This document shows positions 35,501 through 43,728 of a DNA stretch of 64,000 bases, piece after piece; position 1 is the stretch's first letter, and the number at the start of each line of letters is the position of its first letter. Location of the stretch: assembly GCF_004214795.1 (NCBI RefSeq), contig NZ_CP035928.1, positions 62,001-126,000 of the forward strand. The letters run 5' to 3'. The notes beneath the pieces were generated by a model. That model saw only the letters and a list, made by a program, of their open reading frames with translations. It did no database searches and was not told the DNA's origin. Made by a program: the position numbers and the translations under genes. The stretch is from Malaciobacter pacificus. GTDB lineage: Bacteria; Campylobacterota; Campylobacteria; Campylobacterales; Arcobacteraceae.

Positions 35501-35669
35501 TTTAGGCGGATTAATTCCTATTATGTATATTAATGGAGTAGGGAGTGAAGTTATGCAAAGAATAGCAGCTCCTATGATAGGTGGAATGGTTACATCAGCT
35601 ATTTTAACTTTAGTTATAATACCAAGTATTTTTTATATTTTTGAACTTAAAAAATATAATACACAATAA
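32574..35669 (+). CDS. heavy-metal RND efflux pump (CusA/CzcA family)
   Basis: About 1031 residues from ATG 32574; an in-frame TTG at 32562 would add four. It has 12 membrane helices and two large periplasmic loops. IAIGAMVDATIVMVENAHK in helix 4 has the proton-relay aspartate of HME-RND pumps. The methionine-rich FMPMMNEQTFMYMPV segment resembles the metal-binding region of CusA, which favours Cu(I)/Ag(I) over Zn/Co. Exports metal ions with CusB and CusC homologues encoded just upstream. Confidence 0.92.
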   Translation: MVENLISYSIKNKFLVLILTLVLTVGSFWAVKNTSLDALPDLSPPQVIVQVKWAGQSPKTIEEQVSYPLISNLMSLPNIETVRAMSSFQNALIYIIFKDGTDLYDSRNRILEQLSQLQGTFPEGATVAIGPDATGVGWAYEYALKSDTKSLDELRTLQDYYYKYALLGVDGVSEIASIGGFIRNYEITLDQDKMVQYNLGINEIKNAITSNNDDKGGRIILENGFEHMIQAKAYLKSLKDIEDITIKTVNSIPLKISDIAQVNITSANRRGMADLNGQGETVGGIVVVRYGENPYKVIKSVKAKLETLKIDGVEVVETYDRTSLIDKAIDTLKNTLIEESIIVMVITALFLFHFRSALIIIITLPITVLLTFFLMKLFGIGSNIMSLGGIAIAIGAMVDATIVMVENAHKYLQGKENISNNERIEIIIKSAKQVGRPIFFALVLVVVSFLPIFALTGQEGRLFTPLAFTKSFAMSVGAILSITLVPILMIFFIKGKIVSEDKNLLNKFFVKLYSPFLKLALKLRYLVVLVFLGTLVLGVMTYKKQNWEFMPMMNEQTFMYMPVTPYGIGVDLAKELTQKTDKILKSFPEVETVFGKAGRADTATDPAPLAMIETIVTFKPESQWREGMTYKKLMSEMDNALRVNGLINSWTYPIRGRIDMLLTGIRTPLGIKLYGNDHEKLEQTAGLIEQKLKKFDKTLSVSTDKINSGYYLNVDVKEEMIARYGISKADVLSAISLGVGGAKISTFLDKLERYPISLRYDSSYREDITKLNNIQIKTKLGMQPLSEFANLYYEEGPSVIKSEKALNVNFIYITPKNEVSAKEYKDKAVELLKDIKLPSGYYMEWAGQSQYLESAMERLIFIIPLTFMLIFMLIYFALKNINYTLIIFFTLPFSLCGGIFYIEYLNFNISIAVIVGFLALLGVAAETSIVMLVYLHESMKKLEKTSTNFSKIEISKAIYEGAVLRLRPKLMTLFAILGGLIPIMYINGVGSEVMQRIAAPMIGGMVTSAILTLVIIPSIFYIFELKKYNTQ

Positions 35670-35718
35670 CTAAACATAAAAAATATAAAATTTTATTATC
35701 ACAAAAAAGGAGCGGATT

Positions 35719-36303
35719 ATGAAACTAATTAGTAAATCAGTTTTAGCATTGGCAATGTCATTAAGTCTTGTAAATGCTAGTGAATATCTACTTGATAATT
35801 CACATACAGAAGTTGGATTCTCAGTAAAGCATTTGATGATTACTAATGTTAAAGGTGAATTTAAATCTTATGATGCTGAAATTGACTTTGATGCAAAAAA
35901 TATGATTTTTAACAAATTTAATGCAACTGTTGATACAGAATCAATTGATACAGGTATTGAAAAAAGAGATAACCACTTAAGAAGTGATGATTTCTTTTTA
36001 TCTGAAAAATACCCAAAGATGACTTTTGAAATGACTTCATATAAAGCTAATGGTGATGAAGGTGAAATGAAAGGTAATCTTACTATTAGAGGTATTACAA
36101 AAGCTGTAACTTTAGAGGTTGAAGATTTATCTACAATTAAAGATTTCCAAGGAAATACAAGAGTTGGTTTTACACTTAATGGTAAAATCAATAGAATGGA
36201 CTATGGATTAAAATGGAACAAAGCTTTAGAATTAGGTGGTGTAGCAGTTAGTGAAACTGTAAAAATTATTATTGATGTTCAAGCAAAAGAAAAACAAAAA
36301 TAG
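35719..36303 (+). CDS. YceI-family periplasmic protein
   Basis: A 194-residue protein with a signal peptide (cleavage after LVNA). The mature lipocalin-like YceI barrel starts SEYLLDNSHTEVGFSVKHLM and has the usual TDSI-type and LTIRGITKAVTLEV segments. YceI proteins bind isoprenoid-type lipids in the families studied. It has a strong ribosome binding site (AAGGAG) and lies between the pump and the bufferin genes, spaced 49 and 27 bp. Role in metal stress is inferred from position. Confidence 0.9.
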   Translation: MKLISKSVLALAMSLSLVNASEYLLDNSHTEVGFSVKHLMITNVKGEFKSYDAEIDFDAKNMIFNKFNATVDTESIDTGIEKRDNHLRSDDFFLSEKYPKMTFEMTSYKANGDEGEMKGNLTIRGITKAVTLEVEDLSTIKDFQGNTRVGFTLNGKINRMDYGLKWNKALELGGVAVSETVKIIIDVQAKEKQK

Positions 36304-36330
36304 AAACTAAATTTAATTAAAGGAAAAATT

Positions 36331-36651
36331 ATGAGTAAAAAACTAAAATTAGCAGGTATGGTATTAGGTGCAGCATTAAGTACAACAGCAGCATTTGCAG
36401 GTAATGGTTCTTGTGGTGCAGGAAAATGTGGTGGTGAAGCTAAAAAAATGGAAAAGAAAGGTTCTTGCGGTGCTGGTAAGTGCGGTGGAGAGATGAAAAA
36501 GAAAGCTGATGGAGCTTGTGGTGCAGGTAAGTGTGGCGGAGAGATGAAAAAGAAAGCTGATGGAGCTTGTGGTGCAGGTAAGTGTGGTGGAGAGATGAAA
36601 AAGACAGAGAAAAAAGCAACAGGAGCTTGTGGCGCTGGTAAATGTGGGTGA
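36331..36651 (+). CDS. bufferin/HvfA-type cysteine-repeat RiPP precursor
   Basis: A 106-residue protein. A signal peptide (ending AAFA before GNG) is followed by five copies of CGAGKCG linked by Lys/Glu-rich spacers; 10 cysteines in all. The CG-[EA]-GKCG pattern and the next two genes (DUF692 then DUF2063) identify it as a precursor of the bufferin (HvfA-like) group, in which cysteines are oxidised by an MNIO enzyme to copper-binding heterocycles. All five copies have Ala where the usual motif is EGKCG. Copper sequestration in the periplasm is inferred from family and the adjacent Cus-type pump. Confidence 0.85.
   Translation: MSKKLKLAGMVLGAALSTTAAFAGNGSCGAGKCGGEAKKMEKKGSCGAGKCGGEMKKKADGACGAGKCGGEMKKKADGACGAGKCGGEMKKTEKKATGACGAGKCG
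36466..36650 (+). repeat. in-frame tandem repeats of the bufferin gene
   Basis: Units of 17 codons (51 bp) encoding [GS]-A/S-CGAGKCGGEMKKKAD repeat in tandem; two adjacent units are nearly identical in DNA. The array is coding, and copy number could change by recombination or slippage. Confidence 0.8.
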
Positions 36652-36669
36652 AATGGAGAAGATGAGTAG

Positions 36670-37491
36670 ATGATAAATTTAAAGGGTTGTGGATTAGGAC
36701 TTAGAAGTGATTTTTTACTTGATTTAAAAGATAGTAAATTTAAACCAGATTTTTGGGAAGTAACTCCTGAAAACTGGATGCATATGCCAAAAATTTTTGA
36801 AAAAGCTTTTGAGCAAGCAGTTTTTCAAAGACCAACTATAGCTCATGGTTTATCTCTATCAATTGGGTCTGTTGACAAACTAAACAAAAAGTTTGTTAAA
36901 CAGATCAAAACTTTCTTAGATAGATACAATATCGAATACTATTCTGAACATCTGAGTTTTTCATCACTAGATAATAGACAATCTTATGAACTCTTACCAG
37001 TACCAATGACTAAGAAGATGATTGAGATTATTAGTGATAGAGTTAAAGAGGTTGAGGATATTATTCAAAGAAACTTAATACTTGAAAATGCTACTTATTA
37101 TTTAGTTCCTTATAGTGAAATGGCTGAAACTGATTTCATAAATGAAGTTATGGAAAAATCAGGTGCTAAAATGTTACTTGATGTAAACAATGTATTTGTA
37201 AATTCTGTAAATCATGGTTTTAAAGCAAGAAAATTTATAGACCAAATAGACAAAAGTAAAGTAGCTTATATGCATATGGCAGGACATTATTTTGATGAAG
37301 AAGCGAATATGAAAATAGATTCTCATGGTATGCCTATTGATTCAGGTGTTTGGAAATTATTAAAATACACTTTAAATCAAATTGATGCTCCTGTAATGAT
37401 TGAAAGAGATAATAATATACCTCCTTTAGAAGAGTTAGTTACTGAATATAATAAGATGAAAAAAATTTATGAAGAAGTAAAGAATGGCTAA
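36670..37491 (+). CDS. MNIO (DUF692) multinuclear iron-dependent oxidase, bufferin-modifying
   Basis: A 273-residue TIM-barrel enzyme. Metal-ligand motifs of the DUF692 family are visible in order: HGLSLSIGS, YYSEHLSFSS, LILENATYY, MLLDVNNVFVN, AYMHMAGHY, DSHGMPIDSGVW and MIERDNNIP. These enzymes use two or three iron ions and oxygen to turn peptide cysteines into oxazolone/thiooxazole groups. It follows its probable substrate by 18 bp and overlaps the DUF2063 gene by 8 bp. Family is firm; product chemistry on this precursor is inferred. Confidence 0.9.
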   Translation: MINLKGCGLGLRSDFLLDLKDSKFKPDFWEVTPENWMHMPKIFEKAFEQAVFQRPTIAHGLSLSIGSVDKLNKKFVKQIKTFLDRYNIEYYSEHLSFSSLDNRQSYELLPVPMTKKMIEIISDRVKEVEDIIQRNLILENATYYLVPYSEMAETDFINEVMEKSGAKMLLDVNNVFVNSVNHGFKARKFIDQIDKSKVAYMHMAGHYFDEEANMKIDSHGMPIDSGVWKLLKYTLNQIDAPVMIERDNNIPPLEELVTEYNKMKKIYEEVKNG

Positions 37492-38176
37492 ACTAGAAAG
37501 AGATGTAGAAAAGAGGTTTTTTGATATTATTACTAAGCAAGAGGATAATCCAAGTTCCAATGCATATAAGGTATATCAAAAACTTGTTTATTATAGATTT
37601 GAAGAGATAATTAAAAATAGTTTCCCTGAATTTATAAAACATATTTCAATTAATGAGTTAGAAAAATCCCTATATGAATTTTTAAAAAAACCTCCTTCAA
37701 CACCTTTTGTATGGAAAATTGCTAATGATTATAGAAAATTTGTAAAGAAACAAAAACTTTTTCATAATAAAAAATATTTATATGAACTTTTATATTTTGA
37801 TTGGATTGAAGTAGAAATACTTATGAAAGAGTATAAATTTAGAAAAAACACAGAATTTTCATGGAATGAGAGTTATAAACTCTCTTCAAGCGCTAGAATT
37901 AAAAAATTTAATTTTGATATTATTAATAGTCAGTATGAGATTAAAAGAGAAAATTTTTTAGTAAGCTATTATGACTTTTCTAGGGATGAAGTTTTATTTA
38001 GAGAACTTAATGAGTTTTTATTTGTTTTATTAAAAAAATTAAATAAGAAACAGACTTTAAAAGAGGTATTGAAACTTTTATGTAAAGAGAATGAAATTAA
38101 TTTTAAAGAAGCAAAAGAATTACTAGAAGATGCAATAAAAGAGTTGTTTTCTCTTAATATTATTGTTAAATCATAG
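37484..38176 (+). CDS. DUF2063-family partner protein of the MNIO system (HvfC/BufC-like)
   Basis: A 230-residue cytoplasmic protein. The N-terminal half (YQKLVYYRFEEIIKNSFPEF, then FLKKPPSTPFVWKIANDYRKF and LYELLYFDWIEVEILM) matches the DUF2063 putative DNA-binding/peptide-recognition domain found next to DUF692 enzymes. In characterised systems this partner holds the precursor leader for the MNIO. The C-terminal half is a winged-helix-like segment. It overlaps the MNIO gene and ends the operon at a hairpin. Confidence 0.82.
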   Translation: MAKLERDVEKRFFDIITKQEDNPSSNAYKVYQKLVYYRFEEIIKNSFPEFIKHISINELEKSLYEFLKKPPSTPFVWKIANDYRKFVKKQKLFHNKKYLYELLYFDWIEVEILMKEYKFRKNTEFSWNESYKLSSSARIKKFNFDIINSQYEIKRENFLVSYYDFSRDEVLFRELNEFLFVLLKKLNKKQTLKEVLKLLCKENEINFKEAKELLEDAIKELFSLNIIVKS

Positions 38177-38194
38177 AACCTATATAGTTCTATG
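38172..38194. terminator. bidirectional terminator between the bufferin operon and MATE gene
   Basis: An 8-bp stem (CATAGAAC / GTTCTATG) with a 7-nt loop. It includes the stop codons of both convergent genes. Confidence 0.6.
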
Positions 38195-39532
38195 ACAAAC
38201 TTTTTTTAATAAGCTATTTGTATAATAGTATGCAAAAATAGCTGCAGAATAAATCATAACTAAAATTCCAAACCAAAGATAAATAAACTCTAAATCAAGT
38301 ATTTTTACTATGATATAAGCAACAAGAAATTTTGCTACAATTTGTCTATAAAGTGCAATATAAACTATCATTTTTGGTTTTTTAATTCCTTGAAGAGTTG
38401 AAACACTTATGAATAAAATAACATAAGCATAGAAAATCCAAATTTCAACAAGCAAATAATCAACTCCAAAATCTACAACAGTTGCATTTGAATCAAATAG
38501 TGAGATTAAAAATCTTCCTATAATAGTTAGTGTAATAATTCCAATAGTTGAAAGTACAAATCCATATTTTAAAGCAGTTTTCAAAATCTCAATAACTCTG
38601 TCATACTTCTTGGCTCCATAGTTATTAGAAACTAAAGTTAAAACAGCAGTACTAAGTCCTAAACAAGGAAGTAACATAAGTTGCTCAACTCTAAATGCTA
38701 TTCCATATCCTGCCATTGCTTCTATACCATAATGAGCTACAAAATAAGTAAGTATTAGTGAACCAATAGACATAATAAGCATATTTAAACTTGAAGGAAT
38801 TCCTTGTGATAAAAAGTGTTTGTATACTCTAAGATTTGGTAAAAAGTATTCTAGTTTCTCAAAGTGTATTACTTTTGTTTGAAGTACTTTGTAAAGCATA
38901 TAAAACATATTTATAACTTGTATTAAAACTGTTGCTATTGCTATACCTTGAAGTCCCATAGCAGGTATAAATAAAAATCCATATATAAATAAAGGATTTA
39001 AAACTAAGTTTGCAAAGAATCCAAATATCAAAGTATTTCTATATGTTTTTGTATCACCAAGGGCAACTAAAATAGAGTTTAGAGAAAAGTTAAACATAAA
39101 AAATATTGTTCCAAATAAAATTGGATTTATATAAGTCATTGCATCATCTAAGTACTCACCATTTGCTCCAAGTAAAGTAAATAGTGCAGGTGAAAATATA
39201 AGACCTAAGATAGATAAAAAAATACCAATAATAGGAATAAATAAAATACCTTTATGTGCATAAATAGAGGCTAAGTGATTTCTCTTTTTACCAAATGAAT
39301 TTCCAAGTATTGCAGTGATTGCTGAAGAAAAACCATATCCAAATCCAACAATTACAAAAAATACCATAAATGATAAAGTTAAAGCAGAAACGGCTTGAGT
39401 TGAGATAAGTCCAGCATAAAAAGTATCAACAACATTATACATAGTATTAAAAAACATACCTGTACTAGCTGGAATGGCTAATTGTTTTATAAGTGAGGGA
39501 ATATCCTCTGTGGTTAGTTTATTTGATTTCAA
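38180..39532 (-). CDS. MATE-family multidrug efflux protein
   Basis: A 450-residue protein with 12 predicted helices in two related halves. The N-terminal motif PASTGMFFNTMYNVVDTFYAGLI and the matching MSIGSLILTYFVAHYGIEAMAGYG in the second half are typical of the DinF/NorM-like MATE branch. It exports drugs or metabolites by cation antiport in the inner membrane. It lies 20 bp downstream of hom on the minus strand but is not functionally related to it. The substrate is unknown. Confidence 0.88.
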   Translation of the reverse strand: MKSNKLTTEDIPSLIKQLAIPASTGMFFNTMYNVVDTFYAGLISTQAVSALTLSFMVFFVIVGFGYGFSSAITAILGNSFGKKRNHLASIYAHKGILFIPIIGIFLSILGLIFSPALFTLLGANGEYLDDAMTYINPILFGTIFFMFNFSLNSILVALGDTKTYRNTLIFGFFANLVLNPLFIYGFLFIPAMGLQGIAIATVLIQVINMFYMLYKVLQTKVIHFEKLEYFLPNLRVYKHFLSQGIPSSLNMLIMSIGSLILTYFVAHYGIEAMAGYGIAFRVEQLMLLPCLGLSTAVLTLVSNNYGAKKYDRVIEILKTALKYGFVLSTIGIITLTIIGRFLISLFDSNATVVDFGVDYLLVEIWIFYAYVILFISVSTLQGIKKPKMIVYIALYRQIVAKFLVAYIIVKILDLEFIYLWFGILVMIYSAAIFAYYYTNSLLKKVCHRTI

Positions 39533-39551
39533 GATTTTTTAGAATTGAAGT

Positions 39552-40814
39552 TTAGTCTTCAATTCTAATCATAACAGGATCTGCTGTAACTACTCCAGCA
39601 TCAACTATTGCATTTAATGCATCCATAATATCTTTTTCAACAGAAGTGTGAGTAGATAACATTATGTGAGCACAAGTTTTATTTAATGGTTTTTGAATCA
39701 TCTTTTCAATTGAGATATTTTTAGTTCCTAAGATAGTTGCAATTTTTGCTAAAACACCAGCTTTATCTTCAACTCTTAATCTTAAGTAATATTTTGTTTC
39801 AATCTCATCTTTTGGCATAATTGAAAGATTTTCACTATGGTCAAATTCAAAACCAAGCATTGGAGCACCTTTACCACGTCTTGCAATATCAATGATATTT
39901 GCAATAACAGCAGATGCTGTTGCATCTCCTCCTGCACCTGGTCCATAATACATTGTTTCACCAACTTTATCACCAATTACAGAAACTCCATTCATAACAC
40001 CATCAACTTTTGCAATCATTTCATCATTTGAAATAAATGCAGGGTGAACTCTAAGCTCTACTTTTTTGCCAATTTTTTTAGCGATTGTTAAAAGTTTAAT
40101 TGTATAGTTAAACTCATTTGCAAAGTCTATATCTTCAGGACTAATATCTTGAATACCTTCGATTAAAATATCTTCAGGTTTTGCATCAACATCATATGCA
40201 ATAGACCCAAGAATTAAAAGTTTATGTGCTGCATCAAATCCACCAACATCAAATGTTGGATCAGCTTCTGCATAACCTAATTCTTGTGATTCTTTTAAAA
40301 TAGTGTCATAATCAACACCTTCATTAATCATTTTTGTAAGCATATAGTTACAAGTACCATTCATAATACCTCTAATTGATTTGATATTATTTGCACTTAA
40401 TCCATCTCTTAGGGCATTAATAATTGGAATACCACCAGCAACTGCTGCTTCATACTCAAATGGAATATCACCAGCTAACTTTTCTAAGTCATATCTGTGA
40501 TAAGCAAGTAGCGCTTTATTTGCTGTTACTACTGCTTTACCATTTGCTAATGCTTTTTTTACTATTTCATATGGTTTTTCAATTCCACCCATTAATTCAA
40601 CTACAATATCAATTGATTCGTCATTTAAAACTTCATCAGCATTGTCAGTTAATTTAATAGTTACATCTCTATCTTTGCTTAAGTTTGAAACTACTCCAAG
40701 AACTGGTTCTATTTCAACACCAGCACGTGCTTTGATAATATCTTTGTTATCTCTTAAAATATTAGCAACACTTGCTCCAACAGTACCAACTCCAATAATT
40801 CCTACTTTTAACAT
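39552..40814 (-). CDS. hom: homoserine dehydrogenase
   Basis: A 420-residue monofunctional enzyme. The NAD(P) loop GIIGVGTVGASV is at the start. The catalytic lysine region ANKALLAYH and IRGIMNGTCNYML follow, and GYAEADPTFDVGGFDAAHKL is the substrate-binding signature. A C-terminal ACT domain (about 345-420) suggests feedback control by threonine. It reduces aspartate semialdehyde to homoserine. It is downstream of an aminotransferase gene in the same direction, spaced 14 bp. Confidence 0.95.
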   Translation of the reverse strand: MLKVGIIGVGTVGASVANILRDNKDIIKARAGVEIEPVLGVVSNLSKDRDVTIKLTDNADEVLNDESIDIVVELMGGIEKPYEIVKKALANGKAVVTANKALLAYHRYDLEKLAGDIPFEYEAAVAGGIPIINALRDGLSANNIKSIRGIMNGTCNYMLTKMINEGVDYDTILKESQELGYAEADPTFDVGGFDAAHKLLILGSIAYDVDAKPEDILIEGIQDISPEDIDFANEFNYTIKLLTIAKKIGKKVELRVHPAFISNDEMIAKVDGVMNGVSVIGDKVGETMYYGPGAGGDATASAVIANIIDIARRGKGAPMLGFEFDHSENLSIMPKDEIETKYYLRLRVEDKAGVLAKIATILGTKNISIEKMIQKPLNKTCAHIMLSTHTSVEKDIMDALNAIVDAGVVTADPVMIRIED

Positions 40815-40828
40815 TCTAATTCCTATTC

Positions 40829-42043
40829 CTATTTCTCTAAAGTTTTTAAATATCTTTTTATATTTTTTGCTGCTTGTCTAATTCTTTTTTCATTTTCAAT
40901 TAATGCAATTCTCACATACTGATCACCATAATGACCAAATCCAATACCTGGACTTACTGCAACATCAGCTTCAGTTAACAGTTGTTTTGAAAATTCTAAG
41001 CTTCCTAAGTGTGCTGCACACTGTGGAATCTTAGCCCAAATAAACATTGAAGCATTTGGACAGTTCATTTTCCATCCAGCATCTTCAAATGCCTCAAGCA
41101 TAACATCTCTTCTTTTTCTATATTTTTCAACATGTTCATCTACACAATCTTGTGGACCATCTAATGCAACCGTTGCTGCAACTTGAATTGGTGTAAACAT
41201 ACCATAATCAAGCCAAGACTTAATTCTTTTAAGTGCACCCACTAGTTTTTCATTACCAGTAATAAATCCAACTCTCCATCCTGCCATATTATATGATTTA
41301 GATAAAGTAAATGACTCAACTGCTACATCAAGTGCTCCATCAGCTTGGAAAATTGAAGGAGTTTTATACCCATCAAAAGTGATATCAGCATAAGCAATAT
41401 CAGATATAATATAAAATCTCTCTTTTTTAGCCATATCAACTAATCTTTGGTAAAAATCAACTGTAACTGTAGCACATGATGGGTTATGTGGGAAGTTAAC
41501 AACGATATATTTTACTCTTGGAATTGATTCATCAATTGTTTTTTGTAATCTTTCAAAAAATAGTTCTTCATCAACTCTAAAATCATCTCCAAATGTTAAT
41601 TCAAACTTATGAACAGCAGCACCTGCAAGCATAAATGCATAAGAGTGAATTGGGTAAGTCGGATCTGGAACAACTGCAACATCACCAACATTTACAATAG
41701 CTTCAACTAAGTGTACATATCCCTCTTTTGAACCCATTGTAGCAACTGCATGTTTATCAGGGTCTAAATAATCAACACCATATTTTCTTTTGTACCAATT
41801 ACAAATTGCAAGTCTTAATTTATAAATACCTGCACTTGCACTATATCCATGATTTTTTGGTTTATCAGCAGCCTCTTTTAATTTATCTGTAATATGTTGT
41901 GGTGCTGGCCCATCTGGATTACCCATAGAAAAGTCTATTACATCTTTTCCTGCTCTTCTTGCTTCCATTTTGATATTATTAACCTCTGCAAACACATAGT
42001 TTGGAAGTCTCTTCATTCTTTCAAAGTCTATTTCTGGAAACAC
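40829..42043 (-). CDS. class I PLP-dependent aminotransferase (AlaC / LL-DAP aminotransferase-like)
   Basis: A 404-residue fold-type I aminotransferase. It has DFSMGNPDGPAPQHI, the ring-stacking and phosphate region, and the PLP lysine in ESFTLSKSYNMAGWRVGFI, plus the substrate arginine in QYVRIALIENE. The sequence fits the group containing AlaC and the aspartate/LL-diaminopimelate aminotransferases. Being next to hom suggests a role in the aspartate family, but alanine synthesis is equally possible. Normal length, cytoplasmic. Confidence 0.85.
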   Translation of the reverse strand: MFPEIDFERMKRLPNYVFAEVNNIKMEARRAGKDVIDFSMGNPDGPAPQHITDKLKEAADKPKNHGYSASAGIYKLRLAICNWYKRKYGVDYLDPDKHAVATMGSKEGYVHLVEAIVNVGDVAVVPDPTYPIHSYAFMLAGAAVHKFELTFGDDFRVDEELFFERLQKTIDESIPRVKYIVVNFPHNPSCATVTVDFYQRLVDMAKKERFYIISDIAYADITFDGYKTPSIFQADGALDVAVESFTLSKSYNMAGWRVGFITGNEKLVGALKRIKSWLDYGMFTPIQVAATVALDGPQDCVDEHVEKYRKRRDVMLEAFEDAGWKMNCPNASMFIWAKIPQCAAHLGSLEFSKQLLTEADVAVSPGIGFGHYGDQYVRIALIENEKRIRQAAKNIKRYLKTLEK

Positions 42044-42046
42044 GTT

Positions 42047-42859
42047 TTACTCCTTAGTAATTGTAAGTCCCCGCTTTAGATTAGCAAGGGTATATAAATC
42101 ATTGATTTTAATATATTTAGTATCATTAGGCACATCAACTCTAAGGTCTTTGCGCAAACTATCATCTTTAAATGTATCGATTATATTCAATTCATCATCA
42201 TAAAAAATTATATTTGGGTGCCAGTTATTTCCATTATTTGATTGGATATTTAATGCATTTGCATTGGATACCCTAACCATATATGGTTTTGAAGACTTTC
42301 TAACACTTTGTGATGATTCATTTATTAAATCTACGGTTTTTTCAATATCAGAGTTTCTTGTATCTATATAATAACTCCATTTATACGAACTCCCTCTTTG
42401 GATATCTACAACTCTACAGCCATTTTTTTGTAGTTCTTGAGATAATCTAAGAGGGTTTATGGCGGCTTTAGTCTTCAATTTTATAGTCCATTTTAAACTA
42501 TTATCACTTTTATTGGCTTCTTTTGTAAAGTAGTAGTAGTGACCAATAGTTTTTAAACTATCATTTAAGATTTTAAAAGATTTTTTCGGATTATCATTTA
42601 TTGTAAATGTAACATCTATAAATCTATTTGCTCCGTATCCAAGTTTTAGTAATCCATTATTTTGAAGAGCACTTGTAACTTTTACATAATCAATCTTACC
42701 ATTTGTATAGTAGGCAGATTTATTTTTAAATATATAATTAATTAGGTTTTTATGTTTATTATAAGCACTGTATCCTATGATACCTTTTACTTTTGTATTT
42801 AAACTTGCATTTAAAACTACACTTAGTGATACAATTAAAAATAAAAACTTACCAATCAT
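42047..42859 (-). CDS. conserved periplasmic protein of unknown function
   Basis: A 270-residue protein with a signal peptide (about 1-18, ending VLNA before SLNTKV). It has no cysteine pairs or lipobox. There are repeated segments resembling the BON/AMIN-type alpha-beta pattern (for example FTINDNPKKSFKILNDSLKTI and TIKLKTKAAINPLRLSQEL), followed by a segment ending NTKYIKINDLYTLANLKRGL. I do not recognise a named family. It sits between rlmB and the aminotransferase gene in the same direction with 3- and 17-bp spacings. Confidence 0.7.
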   Translation of the reverse strand: MIGKFLFLIVSLSVVLNASLNTKVKGIIGYSAYNKHKNLINYIFKNKSAYYTNGKIDYVKVTSALQNNGLLKLGYGANRFIDVTFTINDNPKKSFKILNDSLKTIGHYYYFTKEANKSDNSLKWTIKLKTKAAINPLRLSQELQKNGCRVVDIQRGSSYKWSYYIDTRNSDIEKTVDLINESSQSVRKSSKPYMVRVSNANALNIQSNNGNNWHPNIIFYDDELNIIDTFKDDSLRKDLRVDVPNDTKYIKINDLYTLANLKRGLTITKE

Positions 42860-42876
42860 AATAATTACTCTCTATA

Positions 42877-43566
42877 CTATTTTTTAAGATTATAAATTAA
42901 TATACCCGCTGCAACAGAAACATTTAATGAATCAAATTTATGTTCCATTCCAATTGAAACTTTCAAGTCTAATTTTTTAGCAACTTTAGGAGATATTCCT
43001 TCTCCCTCACTTCCTAAAAATAAAGCTACTTTGTCATCTTTTTCAATTTTTCCATATTTTTTTAAATCAGTTCCATCCATTGTTGCACCAATTAAAGCAA
43101 AACCATATTGACTTAATTCGTTTGCTAAATCAACTGATTTTGGATATATAGTAAAAGGCATATCAAGCATAGCTCCAGCACTTGTTCTAACTATCCCTTG
43201 ATTATTTAAGGTTTTAACGTTTGAAGCTACAATTCCTTCAACTCCTAAAGAGTATGCTGTTCTAACTATCGCTCCAATATTTCCAACATCAGTTAATCCA
43301 TCTAAAACTAATATAAAATTCATATCTTTTATATCTTTTATGGGAGTGTAACTAAACTCTGAAAGTTTTAGGAAAAAACCTTGATGGTTTCCACCTTTTG
43401 ATAGAGCTTGTGCCTTTTTATTGTCTAGCTTAATGATTTTTTTACCAAGTTTTAAAAACTTAGAAAAAAGCTTTGGCTCAATCTCTTTTGAAAACATTAC
43501 TTCTTCAATTAGTTGGGGATGCTTATCAAGTACATAAAGTACAATTTGTTTACCATATATTATCAT
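42877..43566 (-). CDS. rlmB: SPOUT-family rRNA 2'-O-methyltransferase (RlmB/TrmH)
   Basis: A 229-residue enzyme. The N-terminal substrate-binding region (to about 75) is followed by the knotted SpoU domain: FILVLDGLTDVGNIGAIVRTA, VALFLGSEGEGISPKV, and SLNVSVAAGILIYNL. It methylates a ribose in 23S rRNA; RlmB (G2251) is the likely identity because of the N-terminal domain. First gene of a minus-strand run, divergent from the FIST chemoreceptor. Confidence 0.87.
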   Translation of the reverse strand: MIIYGKQIVLYVLDKHPQLIEEVMFSKEIEPKLFSKFLKLGKKIIKLDNKKAQALSKGGNHQGFFLKLSEFSYTPIKDIKDMNFILVLDGLTDVGNIGAIVRTAYSLGVEGIVASNVKTLNNQGIVRTSAGAMLDMPFTIYPKSVDLANELSQYGFALIGATMDGTDLKKYGKIEKDDKVALFLGSEGEGISPKVAKKLDLKVSIGMEHKFDSLNVSVAAGILIYNLKK

Positions 43567-43728
43567 GGCGAGATTATATCTAAAATAAATTGATATTCAT
43601 CTTTTATAATATATACAAATTATTTTTTTAAATTCTTTTAATTATGTATACTCATGCTATATTTTTCTGTTAAGATTTAAAAATTATTAGTTATATAAGA
43701 TAGTTGAAAATTCGAAAGGTTAAAAGTT

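Noticed and set aside
36466-36650. Regular direct repeats, possible CRISPR-like or non-coding array
   Set aside because: The repeats are in frame inside a protein with a signal peptide, and the units are contiguous coding modules without unique spacers.
40724-40733. AGCACGTGCT palindrome, possible fifth parS-like site
   Set aside because: Outside the CACGTG centre it does not match the GTTTC/GAAAC arms of the parS consensus.
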